From Cyathus striatus (Eukaryota > Basidiomycota > Agaricomycetes > Agaricales > Nidulariaceae): 64,000 nt of DNA. The translations under genes were made by a program, and so were the position numbers. Where the stretch lies: NCBI GenBank assembly GCA_025738555.1, contig JAOVFP010000004.1, positions 1,860,001 to 1,924,000 of the forward strand, written 5' to 3'. Positions 22,687 to 35,152 of this stretch are shown here, one piece after another (position 1 is the first letter of the stretch; each line of letters begins with the position of its first letter). The notes under the pieces were generated by a model. The model was given only the letters and a program-made list of their open reading frames with translations. It was not told the origin of the DNA and did not search any database.

Positions 22687-24988
22687 CTAGATTTCCTCCG
22701 ACGCCAGGCCAGAGGAACGCTCCCTAATATTTTTACTATGCCACTTTCCTTTGAAGATCAGTGTAACAACCGGTATAAAACACATAACACTTCCGTGAAC
22801 AGTATAAGTAACAAGTGATCTTCAGAAATTATCACACACCAGACTATTGCATAAATTGTAAAAGACCACTGGAAACCAATCTTATCATGGCACGTTTTAA
22901 AGAGCATATCACTTAATTAGAAAGACAAAAACATACTTTGTCACCCAAAGGAATCCTATTTGAAGTATTAATTCCTGCAGAACAAAATCATGAGAAAGCT
23001 AAACTTACGAGTAGAATCCTAGTGACAACGCAAAAAGTCGCCCCAAAAAGCTGAATGTTTTGCTCTTGTATCAGTAAATACGCTTTAAGAAAGGACCTGG
23101 CCATACTGAAAGCATACGCCAACATCTTTACTCCGAGATTGATGACAATCACTGCAACTGTAGGTGAATGTCACCGAGGAGACGATTTGGTCTCGCATGG
23201 AAGGTTAGAAGTACCGCGAGGTACATTTAAAAATGACAACATACATCCAAAGCAAGCAACCGCTAATTGTTTCATTATATTAGCCAGTACATTGGAATGC
23301 TGAAATGGTCGCTTACCCATTCCAATACAAGGGCCAATAAAGCTCGTAGCATAATGTATCGTAAACCCATCTGACGTTCAAGTATGGTCAAGATATGTCA
23401 ATACAAACTTCAGCTAAATAACTTACAGCTATATAATATTAGCCACGTATCAGTACTAGGAACAAGAAAGAAGAACCAACATAAGAAGACCAGCAGGAAT
23501 AGTAACGGCACCTGGATAGATACCAAGTAAACGAATCTCAGAGGGTACTACCGTATTCCTCACAAGAGCTTTCTTTCTCGCTCGTTGCATCATGAGATCC
23601 GTGACGGGTCCGGCACACATTTCGCCCAATATTCTAGAAACGTACTAATTAAGTTAATAGCGTAGGGGTAGGTTGTGCTTCAACTAACGCGCCAACAAGA
23701 AGACTAATTCCATTAGCCAGGCTGAAAGGATTGTTTCAATGAGCAGCTTGAAGTGCATAAGTATAAACCTACCCGTCACGGACAGTGTCAAATTTATAAA
23801 TTCTTGTGAACAAGGTTGCGACAGTTTGACTAAGCCCGATGGAAGCATATCCATAAGTTACTCCGCTGCAGAAACAAATTATAATCGACGAATAATGAAG
23901 GTGAGGTAGCCCACTAGTATATTGCTGGAAACGCAACCGTAGGGTATTGAAACATGGAAAGGGGCTTTATAAAGAAATCCCTTGCTTCCAGTCTACGAGA
24001 AGATGACGGAGTCCATAAACGAAGCCTTCGTAAATATGTCGCGAATGTCATTTTTGGCGGGGTATACAGAACAATAGGAAGGTTTGAATCGTTTTCACTT
24101 CCCTTTTTGCATTCCATCGAGTTACCTTCATTGACTTGCTTACAGTTGTCCCTCTCGAACATAGTTTCGGGAAGAAAGGCCATGCAAATGATAAACATGA
24201 CCCCTATGGAGATATTCAATCATGAGTCACGTCACTGCTGTCCATGCCACACACCATTAAGAAACGCTCCAACCCAAAAGCACCATCTCCAGCCCATTGA
24301 TTTGGCTACATATCCTCCGATCTGTACAGTTTTGAGTGATATTCACAACACCGTCGAGTAGCTCAACTTACTATGGGTGATATATGTCCTCCATTTGTAA
24401 GCATTAATGTAAACACCCCCATCGCCTTGCCGCGTTGGTGGAAATAGAAGACGTCAACCACAGTGCCAGCTCCTAGCCCTACAGCTGCTGATGGACCGAA
24501 TGCATTTATCACGCGAGCAAAGATTAGGGCTCCAAAGGACTTCGCATTCGCTGACCCAACGGCAGACATGGTTCCAATAAGGAGGCATATCAAATATGCC
24601 GGCCGCCTCCCGTACACGTCCGCAAATGGGGTAACGACCAGTGGCCCAAGTGCGCTAACACCGATGGCAATTGTTGTCTGGTAAGTGGCGACCACCGGTT
24701 CAATATGAAACTCCTTCGAAAGAAGTACTACAGCGGGATTGATGATTGTCACATTCAACGCCGCAATACAAATTATAAGGGCCACTTGTGCGAGGGTGAC
24801 GAGCTTCAACCACTTAGTTTAAACCATAAGAGATATAAAATAGATAAAATCAGGGAATATATTCTTACCATAGGGTAATTTAATGGGTCAAGAGGCGATC
24901 CGGTTGGCTGTGGTACCAAAGGTAATCCAACATTGTCGTATTTGACGCGAGGCTGAGCAATTGATTGTTCAAGGAATATCATGGGCAA
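22687..24988 (-). pseudogene. MFS transporter, tandem copy B (probably decayed)
   Basis: Same exon order as copy A, starting MPMIFLEQSIAQPRVKYDN and ending near 22687. Exon 2 (about 24807-24376) holds KLVTLAQVALIICIAALNVT and motif A FADVYGRRP; the exon with FLPETMFERDN and the 25-nt intron are intact. Possible lesions lie near the 3' end: the acceptor used for exon 11 in copy A is GG instead of AG (about 23165), though an acceptor TACAG ten bases further gives an open hydrophobic frame with correct phase; and the last splice junction would create TGA (about 22818). I judge it probably non-functional, but a different C-terminal splice cannot be excluded. Confidence 0.65.
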
Positions 24989-25852
24989 GTTAAGATATAG
25001 AAAATACTTACTTCACGCTACTTAGCACTCTTTTAATACGGCTTTAACACGTTCGGTCCGAGCAACACCTATCCCCAGGGCCCAAGCCCGAGTTATTTTT
25101 GTATAACGTAGGAAGCACTGTTCAGCGAGACAGTTAACGAAGCGACTCGCAGCTTGCAAGAACCAGAACATACAGCCGCCATCTCTCAAGGAAACGACCT
25201 CATGAAAGGAAGAAAAACCCTTTGTCACATGTCAATGGTCACTGGTTGATCGTCTCGATTGTAACCAGTGCGGTACAAAAATCGGAGAATGGCGAAGTTC
25301 CAAGCTTTCACGATTGAAACATACTCGTTCATGCGACTGCTCAATAATTTGGCATGATCTTTTTAAGTTTAAAATAGGGCTCCGTATTATTGGTCTGATG
25401 TGATATGAAAAGTTCAACGTTCAACGCCGTGTCGTTGCCAGTATCTCGTTCCCAGAGCCACAAAAACTCTAATTATTCAATAGGTTCCTAATTATACACG
25501 TGTACAGACCATGTTGAGTACACACGCTCGATACGCGACGAGATCTTTCACATACTAGTATATACTGCCGATAACAGCATGAGGACTGTGATCTTCCTCC
25601 GACGGCGCATAGGCAATAACTTCGTAGGACGAGACGACATGGTTTGATGATTGGTGAAAGATAGGGTTGATAAAGACCAGTATATTGTGAAGTAGTTTGA
25701 GCAGCAAAGTTTGAGTGACACAACACGTTCACTACTTGCAGTTGTAAGGTTTATGCAAGGTTGCAAGAGGTTTTAATGTTCAAGAACGTTAAACTTTAAG
25801 CAAGTGCACGTGCCACGTGTACACAAATTGTTTATCACGTTTTTGCTAAATA

Positions 25853-26340
25853 CTGTACCATTACGACCGATTGTTCAGTGACGCATAACGGTACCTGTCT
25901 GAACTGAACAAATTTTCAATTTGTTACGCATCACAAGTTGGTTTGAACAAAGGTTCAGTGAAAATAAATAGGCCTATTTTCTCAAAAATTTCTCGAACTT
26001 TTCAACGCGATAGTACAATGTAAATTATCTGAAATAAGTACTCTAACGCTCTTCCCAATATTGCAATGCAAAGTCTGGGGAGCTGCTTAGTTGAGTGTCA
26101 TGATGTGAATCAGACTTTCTAAATAAGTGATTATGAGATGATACATCATTGTCTTCCTGTATGCAACCTGTATGGGCTATGTATCATACAATGTCCCATT
26201 GTTCCAGTACTTCAGCGGGCCCTTATATCTTTGAACAAATTTGGCTAATGTCACGCACCAAATCGAAGTATGAACTGAACAATGAACTAAACTTTAGTGT
26301 CACGCCAAAAAATCATGAACATTAGGTCGTAATGGTACAG
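25853..26340. mobile_element. 488-bp MITE with TA target duplication
   Basis: Perfect 16-bp terminal inverted repeats CTGTACCATTACGACC (25853-25868) and its complement (26325-26340), flanked by TA on both sides (25851-25852, 26341-26342). The paralogous unit A has the empty site with a single TA, proving insertion after duplication. No coding capacity, so it is non-autonomous; TA duplication suits Tc1/mariner-type mobilisation. It belongs with the element at 59205-59911: both carry GAACAAAGGTTCAGTGAAA near the left end and similar right subterminal sequence. Confidence 0.95.
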
Positions 26341-27002
26341 TAGCTTCAAATAACGCTAAACATATATACTTCCGCACGTCCGCAGGACTGCGCGCCCGGC
26401 GCCCCGCATTCAAGCCATTCAAGTTGTCTTCATTGAAGTCGTTTGAAGGTGCACAGAATAAAAATTCACTGCTCACTACCACATTTATGGCAAATGCACA
26501 ACTAAAATACAGATTCAGACCTCGATATTGGTACTTACTAACCTAACTATACTTGTCCGCCCTATAGTGCAAGCCGACTAATTCAATCTTGAGCTTAATC
26601 CAGGAGGCTTGCTTCCGGGAATAAACAGCCACCCAATCTACTACAGCTCCAGGCAAACGCCTTATTTTATTCCCCTCCCTTCAACAACCTTTCTCCACCC
26701 AAAATCGGGTACTTTATACCCATGGGCTGCGAAATCGCCTAACAATTAAGTATAACGGCGAAGGATCACATTCCCGTTAACCATTTGCCGTAAAGTTATT
26801 AAAGCCGTGCTTAGGATAGCAAGACAACTATAGAAGCAGTACTACCGTACTGAAGTCGTTTACTATCATAATCACGTGTCTCGACGTTGGTGCCAATATA
26901 CTGTGATACATTATGCTGTACGTTGGCTGTACATAAGCATAACTTAAACCAAAAGATCACAACATTACAGTGAGTATTTAAACGTTCGATATAAGTTTCG
27001 TA

Positions 27003-27390
27003 ATGTACTACCGAAGAATGTCAGTAATTCACTCTCTTCTCGCCTCATTCCTACTCACATTATCGATGTTTCTCATAAATGCTGAAGTTGAAGGTCAAGC
27101 CGCAACATTCTTTGAAGAATACTCCACCAATTCCACCAAAGCTTTCACGGTAGATACTTCAGCCCTATTGATATCCTGTAGGTCGTTCGTGGAGATATTC
27201 CAGATTAAGGAACAATTTTCTGGAGAGAGAATCTTGGGCAAGAAGAGATAGTTGAATATCTAGAAAATACTACAGCCTTCTACTCAGGTTGCGAGGAAGA
27301 ACAACGGTGCATACTCGTTGTCCACCATGTACGAATTCACACGGAATACCGGAAGATCCTTGAAGTCCTTCGACAACTCGCCTAACAAAT
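27003..27390 (+). pseudogene. N-terminal fragment of a CorA-like family gene
   Basis: Encodes EGQAATFFEEYSTNSTKAF, then after a frame change ILWRENLGQEEIVEYLEN and a Cys-containing stretch. This matches exon 1 of the CorA-like gene at 43501-49712 (QQAATFFEEYCTNSTNAS, LWKENLGHEKIVEYLEN). The frame is broken within the exon (around 27170-27230) and no later exons with membrane segments were found. Confidence 0.75.
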
Positions 27391-28380
27391 TAGTGGCCAG
27401 TAAGTAACTTTTCACTTTGAGAACACATTAAGTATACAACTCACCGTACTTTGGCACTCTGAGCCTAATTTGAAACTTTACCTTCCTATTTGGCCTAAAT
27501 GTATATGTTTCCTAAGGCGGGTGGAAATTAGGTGGAAGACTAAGTACCCGAACCTAAGAAAGGCAAACCTCGTCGTTACACTTGGGCCATATTCAAGTTA
27601 ATATTCTTCCTGTTCCACTGGACGTCAAACACCAAATTCGTCTCGAGTGTGTCTTTTGCAACCAAATGTTACTAATATATTCCCCAAAGGCTTCAAGCTC
27701 AACTTGTTGAAGTTCTTAACGATGAAGGCCCAGACATCGTAACATTCAACACCAGCGTCGAAAATACAAATAAAAAGGTTATGCACTTATCTTTACATTA
27801 AATATTAAGTATAAAATTTACAACGTAGACAACAACATACTTTGAAGGTTGCAGTCTAATTTAAGTTGGATAGCAAGATGATGTTGCAGGCCAATCGCAG
27901 GCGGCAAAAACAACCTTGAAAACAACGCCGATAGCTGTGTGACGTAGTCGTGTGACTGTATTGCATAAGCAATACGGGCAGATGAATAGCCGACCCGGTG
28001 ATGCTGCCTTGTTGACGTTTTGGGCGGTGAATTGAATGACCACCTCTCTACTTCCTCCAAGTCCCAAATATGCCATAAACAGCAGCTCCCTGTGATATTC
28101 TATCCATATTACATTTGCACAGTAATCTGTGCTTAAATGCGACTTAATATGTGCTAGGAGGTTCCAAACACTATGCGCACCATCGAAGAGGAATGGCTTT
28201 GTCTACAGATAGCGGCTGGAAGTATTGTGTGTGCTGAATCAATTTTAAATAAGGTACATTTATCATCATCTTAGTTCCCTAATCTTCATATTATCCGCTT
28301 GTTATCTAACGAGCATAATATAAAATAAGTATGCATTTAATTCCTTTAAAATATAAGTAGTGAATAAGTAGTAGTAAGAA
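27391..28380. other. Unassigned stretch between MFS units B and C
   Basis: No supported gene. Possible degraded continuation of the CorA-like fragment to about 27780. The last 120 bases match the downstream flank of MFS unit B (about 22560-22680). Confidence 0.4.
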
Positions 28381-30697
28381 CTAGATTTCTTCCAATGCCA
28401 GGCCAGAAGGACTCTTCCTAATGTTGTTACTCCACCGCTCTCCTTTGAGTATCAGTGTAAATACTGGTAAAAAAAATATAATACTTCCGTGAACAGTATA
28501 AGTGACCAGTGATCTTCAGGAATCATCACATACCAGATTATTGCATAAATTGTAAAAGACCACTGGAAACCAATCTTATCATGACATGTTTCAAAGAGCT
28601 GTATCACTTAAGTAGCCAGACAAAGACATACTTTGTCACCCAAAGGAATTCTATTTTTAAGTATTAAATTCGTCCAGAATAGAATTATGGGAAAGTTATG
28701 CTCACGAGTAAAATCCTAGAGGCAATGCGAAGAGACGCCCAAAAATGCTGAATGTTTGGCTTTTGTATCAGTAAATACGTCTTCAGAAAAGGCCTGGCCA
28801 TACTGAAAGCATATGCTAACGTCTTTACTCCGAGATTGATGACAATCACTGCAACTGTAGGTGTATGTCGCCGAGGAGACGATTTGATCTCGTGTGGAAG
28901 GTTAGAAATGCCATGAGGTACATTTAAAAATGAAAACATACTTCCAAAGCAAGCAACAACTAATCATTTCATTATATTAGTCAATGCATTGGAATTCTGA
29001 AATGGTCGCTCACCCATTCCAATACAAGGGCCAATAAAGCTCGTAGCGTAATGTATCGTAAACCCATCTGACGTTCAAATATGGTTAAGGCATCTCAATA
29101 CAAACTTCAGCTAAATAACTTACAGCTATATAAAATTAGCCAAGTATTAGCACCAGGAAAAAGAAAGAAGAACCAACATAAGAAGACCAGCAGGAACAGC
29201 AATAACACCCGGATATATACAAAGTAAACGAATTTCAGAGGGTACCACCGCATTAGTCGTGAGAGCTTTCTTTCTCGCGCGTTGCATCATGAGATCCGTG
29301 ACGGGCCCTGCACACATTTCGCCTAATGTTCTAGAAACATAATTAAGTTGATAACGTGGGGGTAGACTGAGCTTCGACTAACGCGCCGATAAGAAGACTA
29401 ATTCCATTAGCCAAGCTGGAAAGATTATTTCAATGATCTCTTTAAGTGCATAGATATATGTACCGGTACCTACCCATCACGGGCGGTGTCAAATTTATAA
29501 ATTCTTGTGAACAAGGTTGCGACAGTTAAACCAGCCCCGATGGAAGCATATGCGTAAGTTACTCCGCTGCGGAAAAGAGTTATTATCAATCAATAATGAA
29601 GGTGAGGTAACCCACTAGTATATTGCTGGAAATGAAACTGTAGGGTATTGAAACATGGAAAGAGGCTTTAAAAAGAAATCTCTGGCTGCAATTCTGCGGG
29701 AAGACGACTGAGACCAGAAGCGAAGCGTTTCCGAATAGGTCGCAAACGTCATTTTTGGCGGGGTATACGGAACAATTGGAAGGGTTGATTCGTTTCCAGT
29801 TCCCGTTTTGCATTCCATCGAGTCAGTTTCCTTTACTTGCTTACTGTTGTCCTTCTCGAAGATTGTTTCGGGAAGAAAAGCCATGCAAAGGATTAGCATG
29901 ACACCTATATAAATATTTAATCATCATTACAAGTTCAGAAAGTACAAGCCAGTGCCACTACTTACCATTAAGAAATGCTGCAACCCAAAAACACCATCTC
30001 CAGCCCATTGATTTAGCCACATATCCTCCGATCTATACAGGAGTTCTTAAGTGGCCCCCACAACCTTGTCGATTAGCACAACTTACTATGGGTGATATGT
30101 GTGCTCCAGTTGTAAGCATTAATGTAAACACCCCCATCGCCTTGCCACGTTGGTGAACATAGAAGAGGTCCACCACAGTACCAGCTACAAGCCCTACAGC
30201 GGCTGATGGACCCAATCCATTTATGGCGCGAGCAAAGATCAAAGTCCCAAAGGACTTCGCATTTGCTGACCCAACGGCAGACATGGTTCCAATAAGGAGG
30301 CATATCAAATATGCCGGCCGCCTCCCGTACACGTCCGCGAACGGGGTAATGACCAGTGGCCCAAGTGCGCTAACACCGATGGCAATTGTTGTCTGGCAAG
30401 TGACGGCCAAGGATTCAATATGAAATTCCTTGGAAAGAAGTACTACAGCTGGACTGATGATCGTTACATTCAACGTCGCAATGAAAGTTATGAGGGCCAC
30501 TTGTGCGAGGGTTACAAGCTTCAACCACTTAGTTAAAGCGTAAGAGATATGAAAATAGACTAAATCAGAGAATATGTCCTAACCATAGGGTAATTTAATG
30601 GGTCAAGAGGTGATTCGGTTGGTTGTGGTACCAGAGGCAGCCCAACATTGTCGTATTTGATGCGAATCTGAGCTGTGGATTGTTCAGAGGATGTCAT
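28381..30697 (-). pseudogene. MFS transporter, tandem copy C (decayed)
   Basis: Same gene as copies A and B; exon 1 starts at 30697 (MTSSEQ.., PLVPQPTESPLDPLNYPM) and exon 2 begins after the acceptor near 30547, with KLVTLAQVALITFIATLNVT and FADVYGRRP. Lesions: the acceptor of the 25-nt intron is GG instead of AG (about 29146), giving an in-frame stop if read through; the exon 11 donor is GC (about 28792); and the last junction creates TGA as in copy B. The stop codon of the chain would be at 28381-28383. Several independent splice losses make it a likely pseudogene. Confidence 0.75.
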
Positions 30698-32480
30698 GGT
30701 CAATGAGATTACTTCATAACACCTAACACTCCTTTAATACTGCTTTAACAAGCCTGAGTCGTGAAGTGAACATCCCCTACTATGTTTGAGTAAACATGGG
30801 AATCATTGTTCAGCGAGAAAAATTCAACACAGCCTGCATGACATACCAACTCCACGTATAAATGAAACAGATCCCCTGGATGGAAGCAGAACATTATTGC
30901 ACCAGGTTCATCCTCCAGCTTGTAGCCAGTGCATAATATAAACTTATGATAATATACGGCACTGAACATTTGGCGCCGTAAATCACAACTGCAAGACTTG
31001 TTCATTCCAATAATCTGGAGCTCATCGTTCCAATTCCCAACACATCGTCAATGCGTAATCCTTGCGACTCCGCAATAGTTCATGGAATGCCAAATGTTTG
31101 CCATGTCGCAGTCTCGGTACCACTGCCACACAAACACTTTCGATGCATTAAATGGGCTCCTAATTATACACATGCACATGCCATGTGAAAAAATGGCGCT
31201 CGATACGAGATCCTCCACCTATACACTTCCGATAACAGCGCGAGGTCTTTGATTTTCGTCCGACAGCGGTAAATTGTAGTCTCCAACAATAACATCGGAC
31301 GGGAGGTCATGTTTTGATAATCGAGGAATAATAGAAACGACTGGGATGATAGAGGTTTCTAATGAGGGTATTTCGTAGTATATGTGACAGTTAGAGTGAC
31401 TGTTCACACTGAGCTCAAGTTGAGCTTCAACGTTGAAGTGTACTTGCATACTTAAAAATTGCTCAGAAGCTTTTGCCAAATAGCTTTAAATAATGCCAGT
31501 GTTAAACATATGTATGTATGTGTATTTTCGCACGACCCACTTTAAATTTCAAGTTGCCTTCAGCTTTCAAGTCCATTGAGTTCAAGTCACATGAAGTTGC
31601 GCAGAATGAAAGTGCATTGATCACTGCAATCGCGGAGAACGCACAACTATAATATAAGTAATGCCTCAGGCCTCAGGTCTCGGGGTCGGTAATTATTACA
31701 TACCAATCTCATTGTAGTCTGCCCTATCAATGCCCTATACAACTTGAAACCAACTGATTCAACGTTGATTCAGGGCACTACATGCAGCTTCTGGCATGAA
31801 CAGCAACTCAGTGACTGCGGCCGAGTTGCCGCTGTTCATTAACATTTGGCAGTGTCAATCCACCGCAACACCAGGCGTCTCAGCCCACTCCTTCTCCGAG
31901 TCAACACCCTCCAACAGCCTACCAAGCTTTTAGTGAGCCAACAATACCATATCCATCCAAAGGCAGGTCCATGATAAGTACCCTAGGACACACCTAACAA
32001 TTTATCATGGCTAAATCTCGGCGCTCCTTTCGCCCAGTTCACCTGGCCATTTGTTTCATGTTACCGTTTTCATAGTCCATAATGCACGTCAAGTTGAATA
32101 TACTCATACGTGACGGGGGTTTCGAAACTCTAAGGCCAAACAAAGTTCACAAGTCAGAAGGAATTTATTACAAGAGTCACTGGCGACTATTAAAAGAAGA
32201 AAACAGAATGTAAACTAAACCACCAGGAAGTTCAAAAACTATATGAACAGAAGATGATAAGTGAAGTGAAAAGGGAAAGAAGCGGATAAGAGGAGAGACG
32301 ATAGCAGAAAAGGAACAAATAAGAGCACAAATGAGATAAGAGGAACGAAAAAGAAAAATCACTGTTCAAGGCTTGCGGCGATTGGTAGGAGACTCCTCTT
32401 CATTATCCTGGTCAGCATCGTTGCGGGCACGTTTCCTGCCTCTAGTGACAGGTCCATCGGAGGAAGTTAAGGCAGCTTGA
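30698..32480. other. Upstream spacer of MFS copy C and intergenic DNA
   Basis: Diverged version of the spacers at 20651-22545 and 24989-26765 up to about 32030 (for example CATATGTATGTATGTG..CGCACG, CAACTATAATATAAGTA, ACCTAACAATTTA). From 32030 to 32480 lies the 3' flank of the next gene, including a small minus open frame (32554-32366) rich in Arg and acidic residues that could be a 3' extension of that gene by alternative splicing. Confidence 0.5.
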
Positions 32481-35152
32481 TTACTCGAAGTGCGTGCCAG
32501 TGGTGTCATCCTCTTCGCTTGTCCTAGAGCGTTTCTTGCTCCCTTCTCCCTCATTCGAGTTTTTCACGGGAGAGGGGGTAGAAGTTGAAGTTGCTCCCCT
32601 TCGAACGGTGGATGATCCAGGTGTGGGCAGTGTCGATGAAGCTGAGACTAGAGGGCTAGCTGGTGGAACGAGCCCACCAGAAGTAACGCTTCCACTTGCA
32701 CTGTCCCAAACTTGGGCATACTCCCTCGTCAAAGGCCTTGGGCGTCTTCCTGCAGAAAGAGCTGGCTCGATCGTTTGGAGAGAGGAATCCCTTGGCTGGG
32801 TCTGAGAACTAGCTGTGGGAGGATCTGGCTGGCTAGGTCCGGGGGGGTTGCGGATTGAGAGACCAGTCTCAGCATCCCAAACCTGCGCATTCTCCCTCCT
32901 TACAGGTCTTGGATATCTATGAGTACCGCCTGCGACAGGAGCTGTAAAGAGGAGGCCAGTGTCGGTATCCCAAACCTGGGCATTCTCCCTCTTCAGAGGC
33001 CTTGGCTGCCAGTTGGAAACATTCCCGGGACGAGCTGGATGACTCCAGGGAGTCCCGTCTGGATTAAAACCCATAGACTCCAACCACTCCTCAGGGGCGC
33101 CCCATCTTACCAGAACCCTTCCGGCCTCTTCCACATCGCGTTCACTTCCCTGAGGCATTTCGAGTACGTACGTATAGGTACGATGAGGAGGTGCGCCGTG
33201 AGGGTCCACGCGTAACGTTTCTGCTCTGGTGTGATTAAGCCATTCGTTGGTCTGGTTTCCGGTGGAGGAAGCGTAACGATCAGTGGTGCGGGCGTGGGTG
33301 GGAGTTCGAGCTGAGGTCGAAGTTGGTACTGGGGCGGTGGCAGGTGCCCGGGTAGAAGAAGCCGAAGTAGAGGTTGAAGCAACTAGAGCGGGGGCAGGGA
33401 CTGAAGAAGCCGAAGCAGAGGTTGAAGCAGCAGTTGGCACTGTAGGAGGGGCGGTAGAGGCGGAGGCAAGAGGAGCGAGACCGTTTTGCCTCCTAAACTC
33501 GTCCGAGATATGCATATTATCCCCAGTTAAAAGATCCTGTATTATCACACCATCTTCTGCGCTCGGTTCGGGCAACTCCAACAACGTCCCATACGTCCGT
33601 TTAAGGGGAGCGCCGCGTGCGGTAGGCCGCATGCTTTCGGCTACCGTGTACTCGAGGAACTCGTTGCCTTCGTAGTCCATTGGGTTGAAGGTATCTTCGG
33701 CGGGCGGGGCGGGGTGTCGGGATGTAGAAGCAACGGGGGCGGGGGCGGGGGCTGGAGCGGAAGCAGGGACTGCGGCTGCGGGCACAGTAGCGGAAGTGCC
33801 AGCGTCGGCATTGGCAGCGGAAGTAGACTCAGCAGAAGTATTCTGCTTCTTCGCCTTCTTCCTCTGCTTCTTCTCCTTCCTCTCTCTCTCCTTCTTCTCA
33901 GCCTTTTCCTTCCTCTCCCTCTCCTTCTCCGCCTTGCGCGCCTGCCTCTCCTGCTCTTCCAACTCGCTAAGCTCCTGCATCCTCCTCCTCAGACGCTCCT
34001 TCTGTTCCCTGATTCGCTGCTTCTTCTCCTTCCTTTCCTTCTTCTTCTTGTCCTTGTTGCGAAGTGGTACTGGCAATTGCTGGGATGTAGCCGGAGTCGA
34101 CTCGAATCGCTGAGACGAGGTGGGTTGAGAAGAGCCCGAAGTGGATGAAGCGGTATGGTTGGTTCTGGCGCGGGCATCAGCGACAATCTGTTTGACCTCC
34201 TCAGCTGTAAAAATGCGCATCAGTCAAGCAAACTATGAGACGAAATGAACCAAGCGTACCATTATCATATTCCACATCAACAGCCTGCACAATAACAGGA
34301 GCATCCGTCCTCAACCCATACTTATCAACCGTAAACTGGAAGCGCTTCAAAGGCTCAGCATATTTCGAGTCAATATCTCCCTCGCACTCCTCGTAAAACT
34401 CGCACTTCCCAAAATCAACCACTGCCTTCTCAAATTTCTTCCTTGTTGGAATCTTGTCCCCGTCAACAGGCCAATACATGACGAACGCCTCGGCCTTCTG
34501 AGTGCTCGTGGCGGGGATACGAGCACATGCCATACGCTTGTCTTCCTTGGATGTGAAGTACACTTGCATTTCGTCTCCACCTTCGCGGCGGCCTTCTTCG
34601 ATGGAGATAATGGTGCCGGTGTCAGCGTCTTCACAAGACGCATATGGATGATCAAACTTGTCCATGTTATACTTCATATAGCTATCCGTGGGGATTTGGT
34701 CTACCGGTAGACTGCTCCCGTCGTCGAGGAACATACGAGTAAGAGGTGGACGGGGCTTGGTAGGATCGGGGTCAACGTATTCAACTACGCGGAAAGCTGT
34801 ATTCCCGCTAATCACATCACATCAGCCCAACTACTCATGAGCAACGGGGATAAAAGACGAACATAATGTCCCCTATTCCTTTGTTCAACTCGGAAACTGA
34901 AGCGTAGATGTCCTCTTCGCGCGAGGGAAGCTTGGAGAGAAGTTCGCAGAGGTCGCGGACGCCGGAATTGATTTGGCTATTTTTGTGGATAGTAGAGCAT
35001 TCTTCAGAGAGGCGTTTCACTATGCCTAGTGCTTCGAAGAGTTGGGTTTTGAAGTTGTCTGGTGTGCTGTTGGGAGCGGGTGAACCGCTGGTTTGGCGGT
35101 ATAGACCGCCTGATGGGTTGGTTCCAAGCATGCCTGGATTGAACTTGCTCAT
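32481..35152 (-). CDS. Unknown protein with coiled coil and RENAQVWD repeats
   Basis: Three exons, 35152-34863, 34807-34260 and 34204-32481, with two 55-bp introns, chain into 853 residues. I do not recognise the N-terminal region; part of it, FRVVEYVDPDPTKPRPPLTR onward, looks like a folded domain of about 180 residues. Exon 3 begins with a Ser/Thr-rich stretch and a strongly charged Lys/Glu/Arg helix, KDKKKKERKEKKQ to KKQRKKAKK, predicted coiled coil with nuclear-localisation-like clusters. It is followed by Ala/Pro/Ser/Thr low complexity, then short repeats: RGAPLKRTYG and HGAPPHRTYT, and three copies of RP(L/V)xRExAQVWDxxxG. The C-terminus is KKRSRTSEED-rich. It may be nuclear or a chromatin/RNA-linked scaffold, but this is only inference. 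The start is the first ATG of an open frame preceded by a TA-rich leader. Confidence 0.75.

Larger units (their letters stand above)
18324..32030. repeat. Tandem triplication: MFS gene plus about 2 kb upstream
   Basis: Three direct units, each a minus-strand MFS gene followed by its upstream DNA: about 18324-22545, 22687-26765 and 28381-32030. Shared upstream landmarks include CGGCTTTAACAC, CCCCAGGGCCCA, the CTTCCGCACGTCCGCA block and CCCAAAATCGGGTAC near the unit end. Units A and B are closer to each other upstream than to C. Between B and C lie a CorA-like gene fragment and unassigned DNA, so the array was broken after duplication. Confidence 0.85.

Noticed and set aside
33283..34148. Long Ala/Gly/Glu- and Leu-rich plus-strand open frames
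   Set aside because: Antisense of the low-complexity and charged-helix coding region of the minus-strand gene at 32481-35152.
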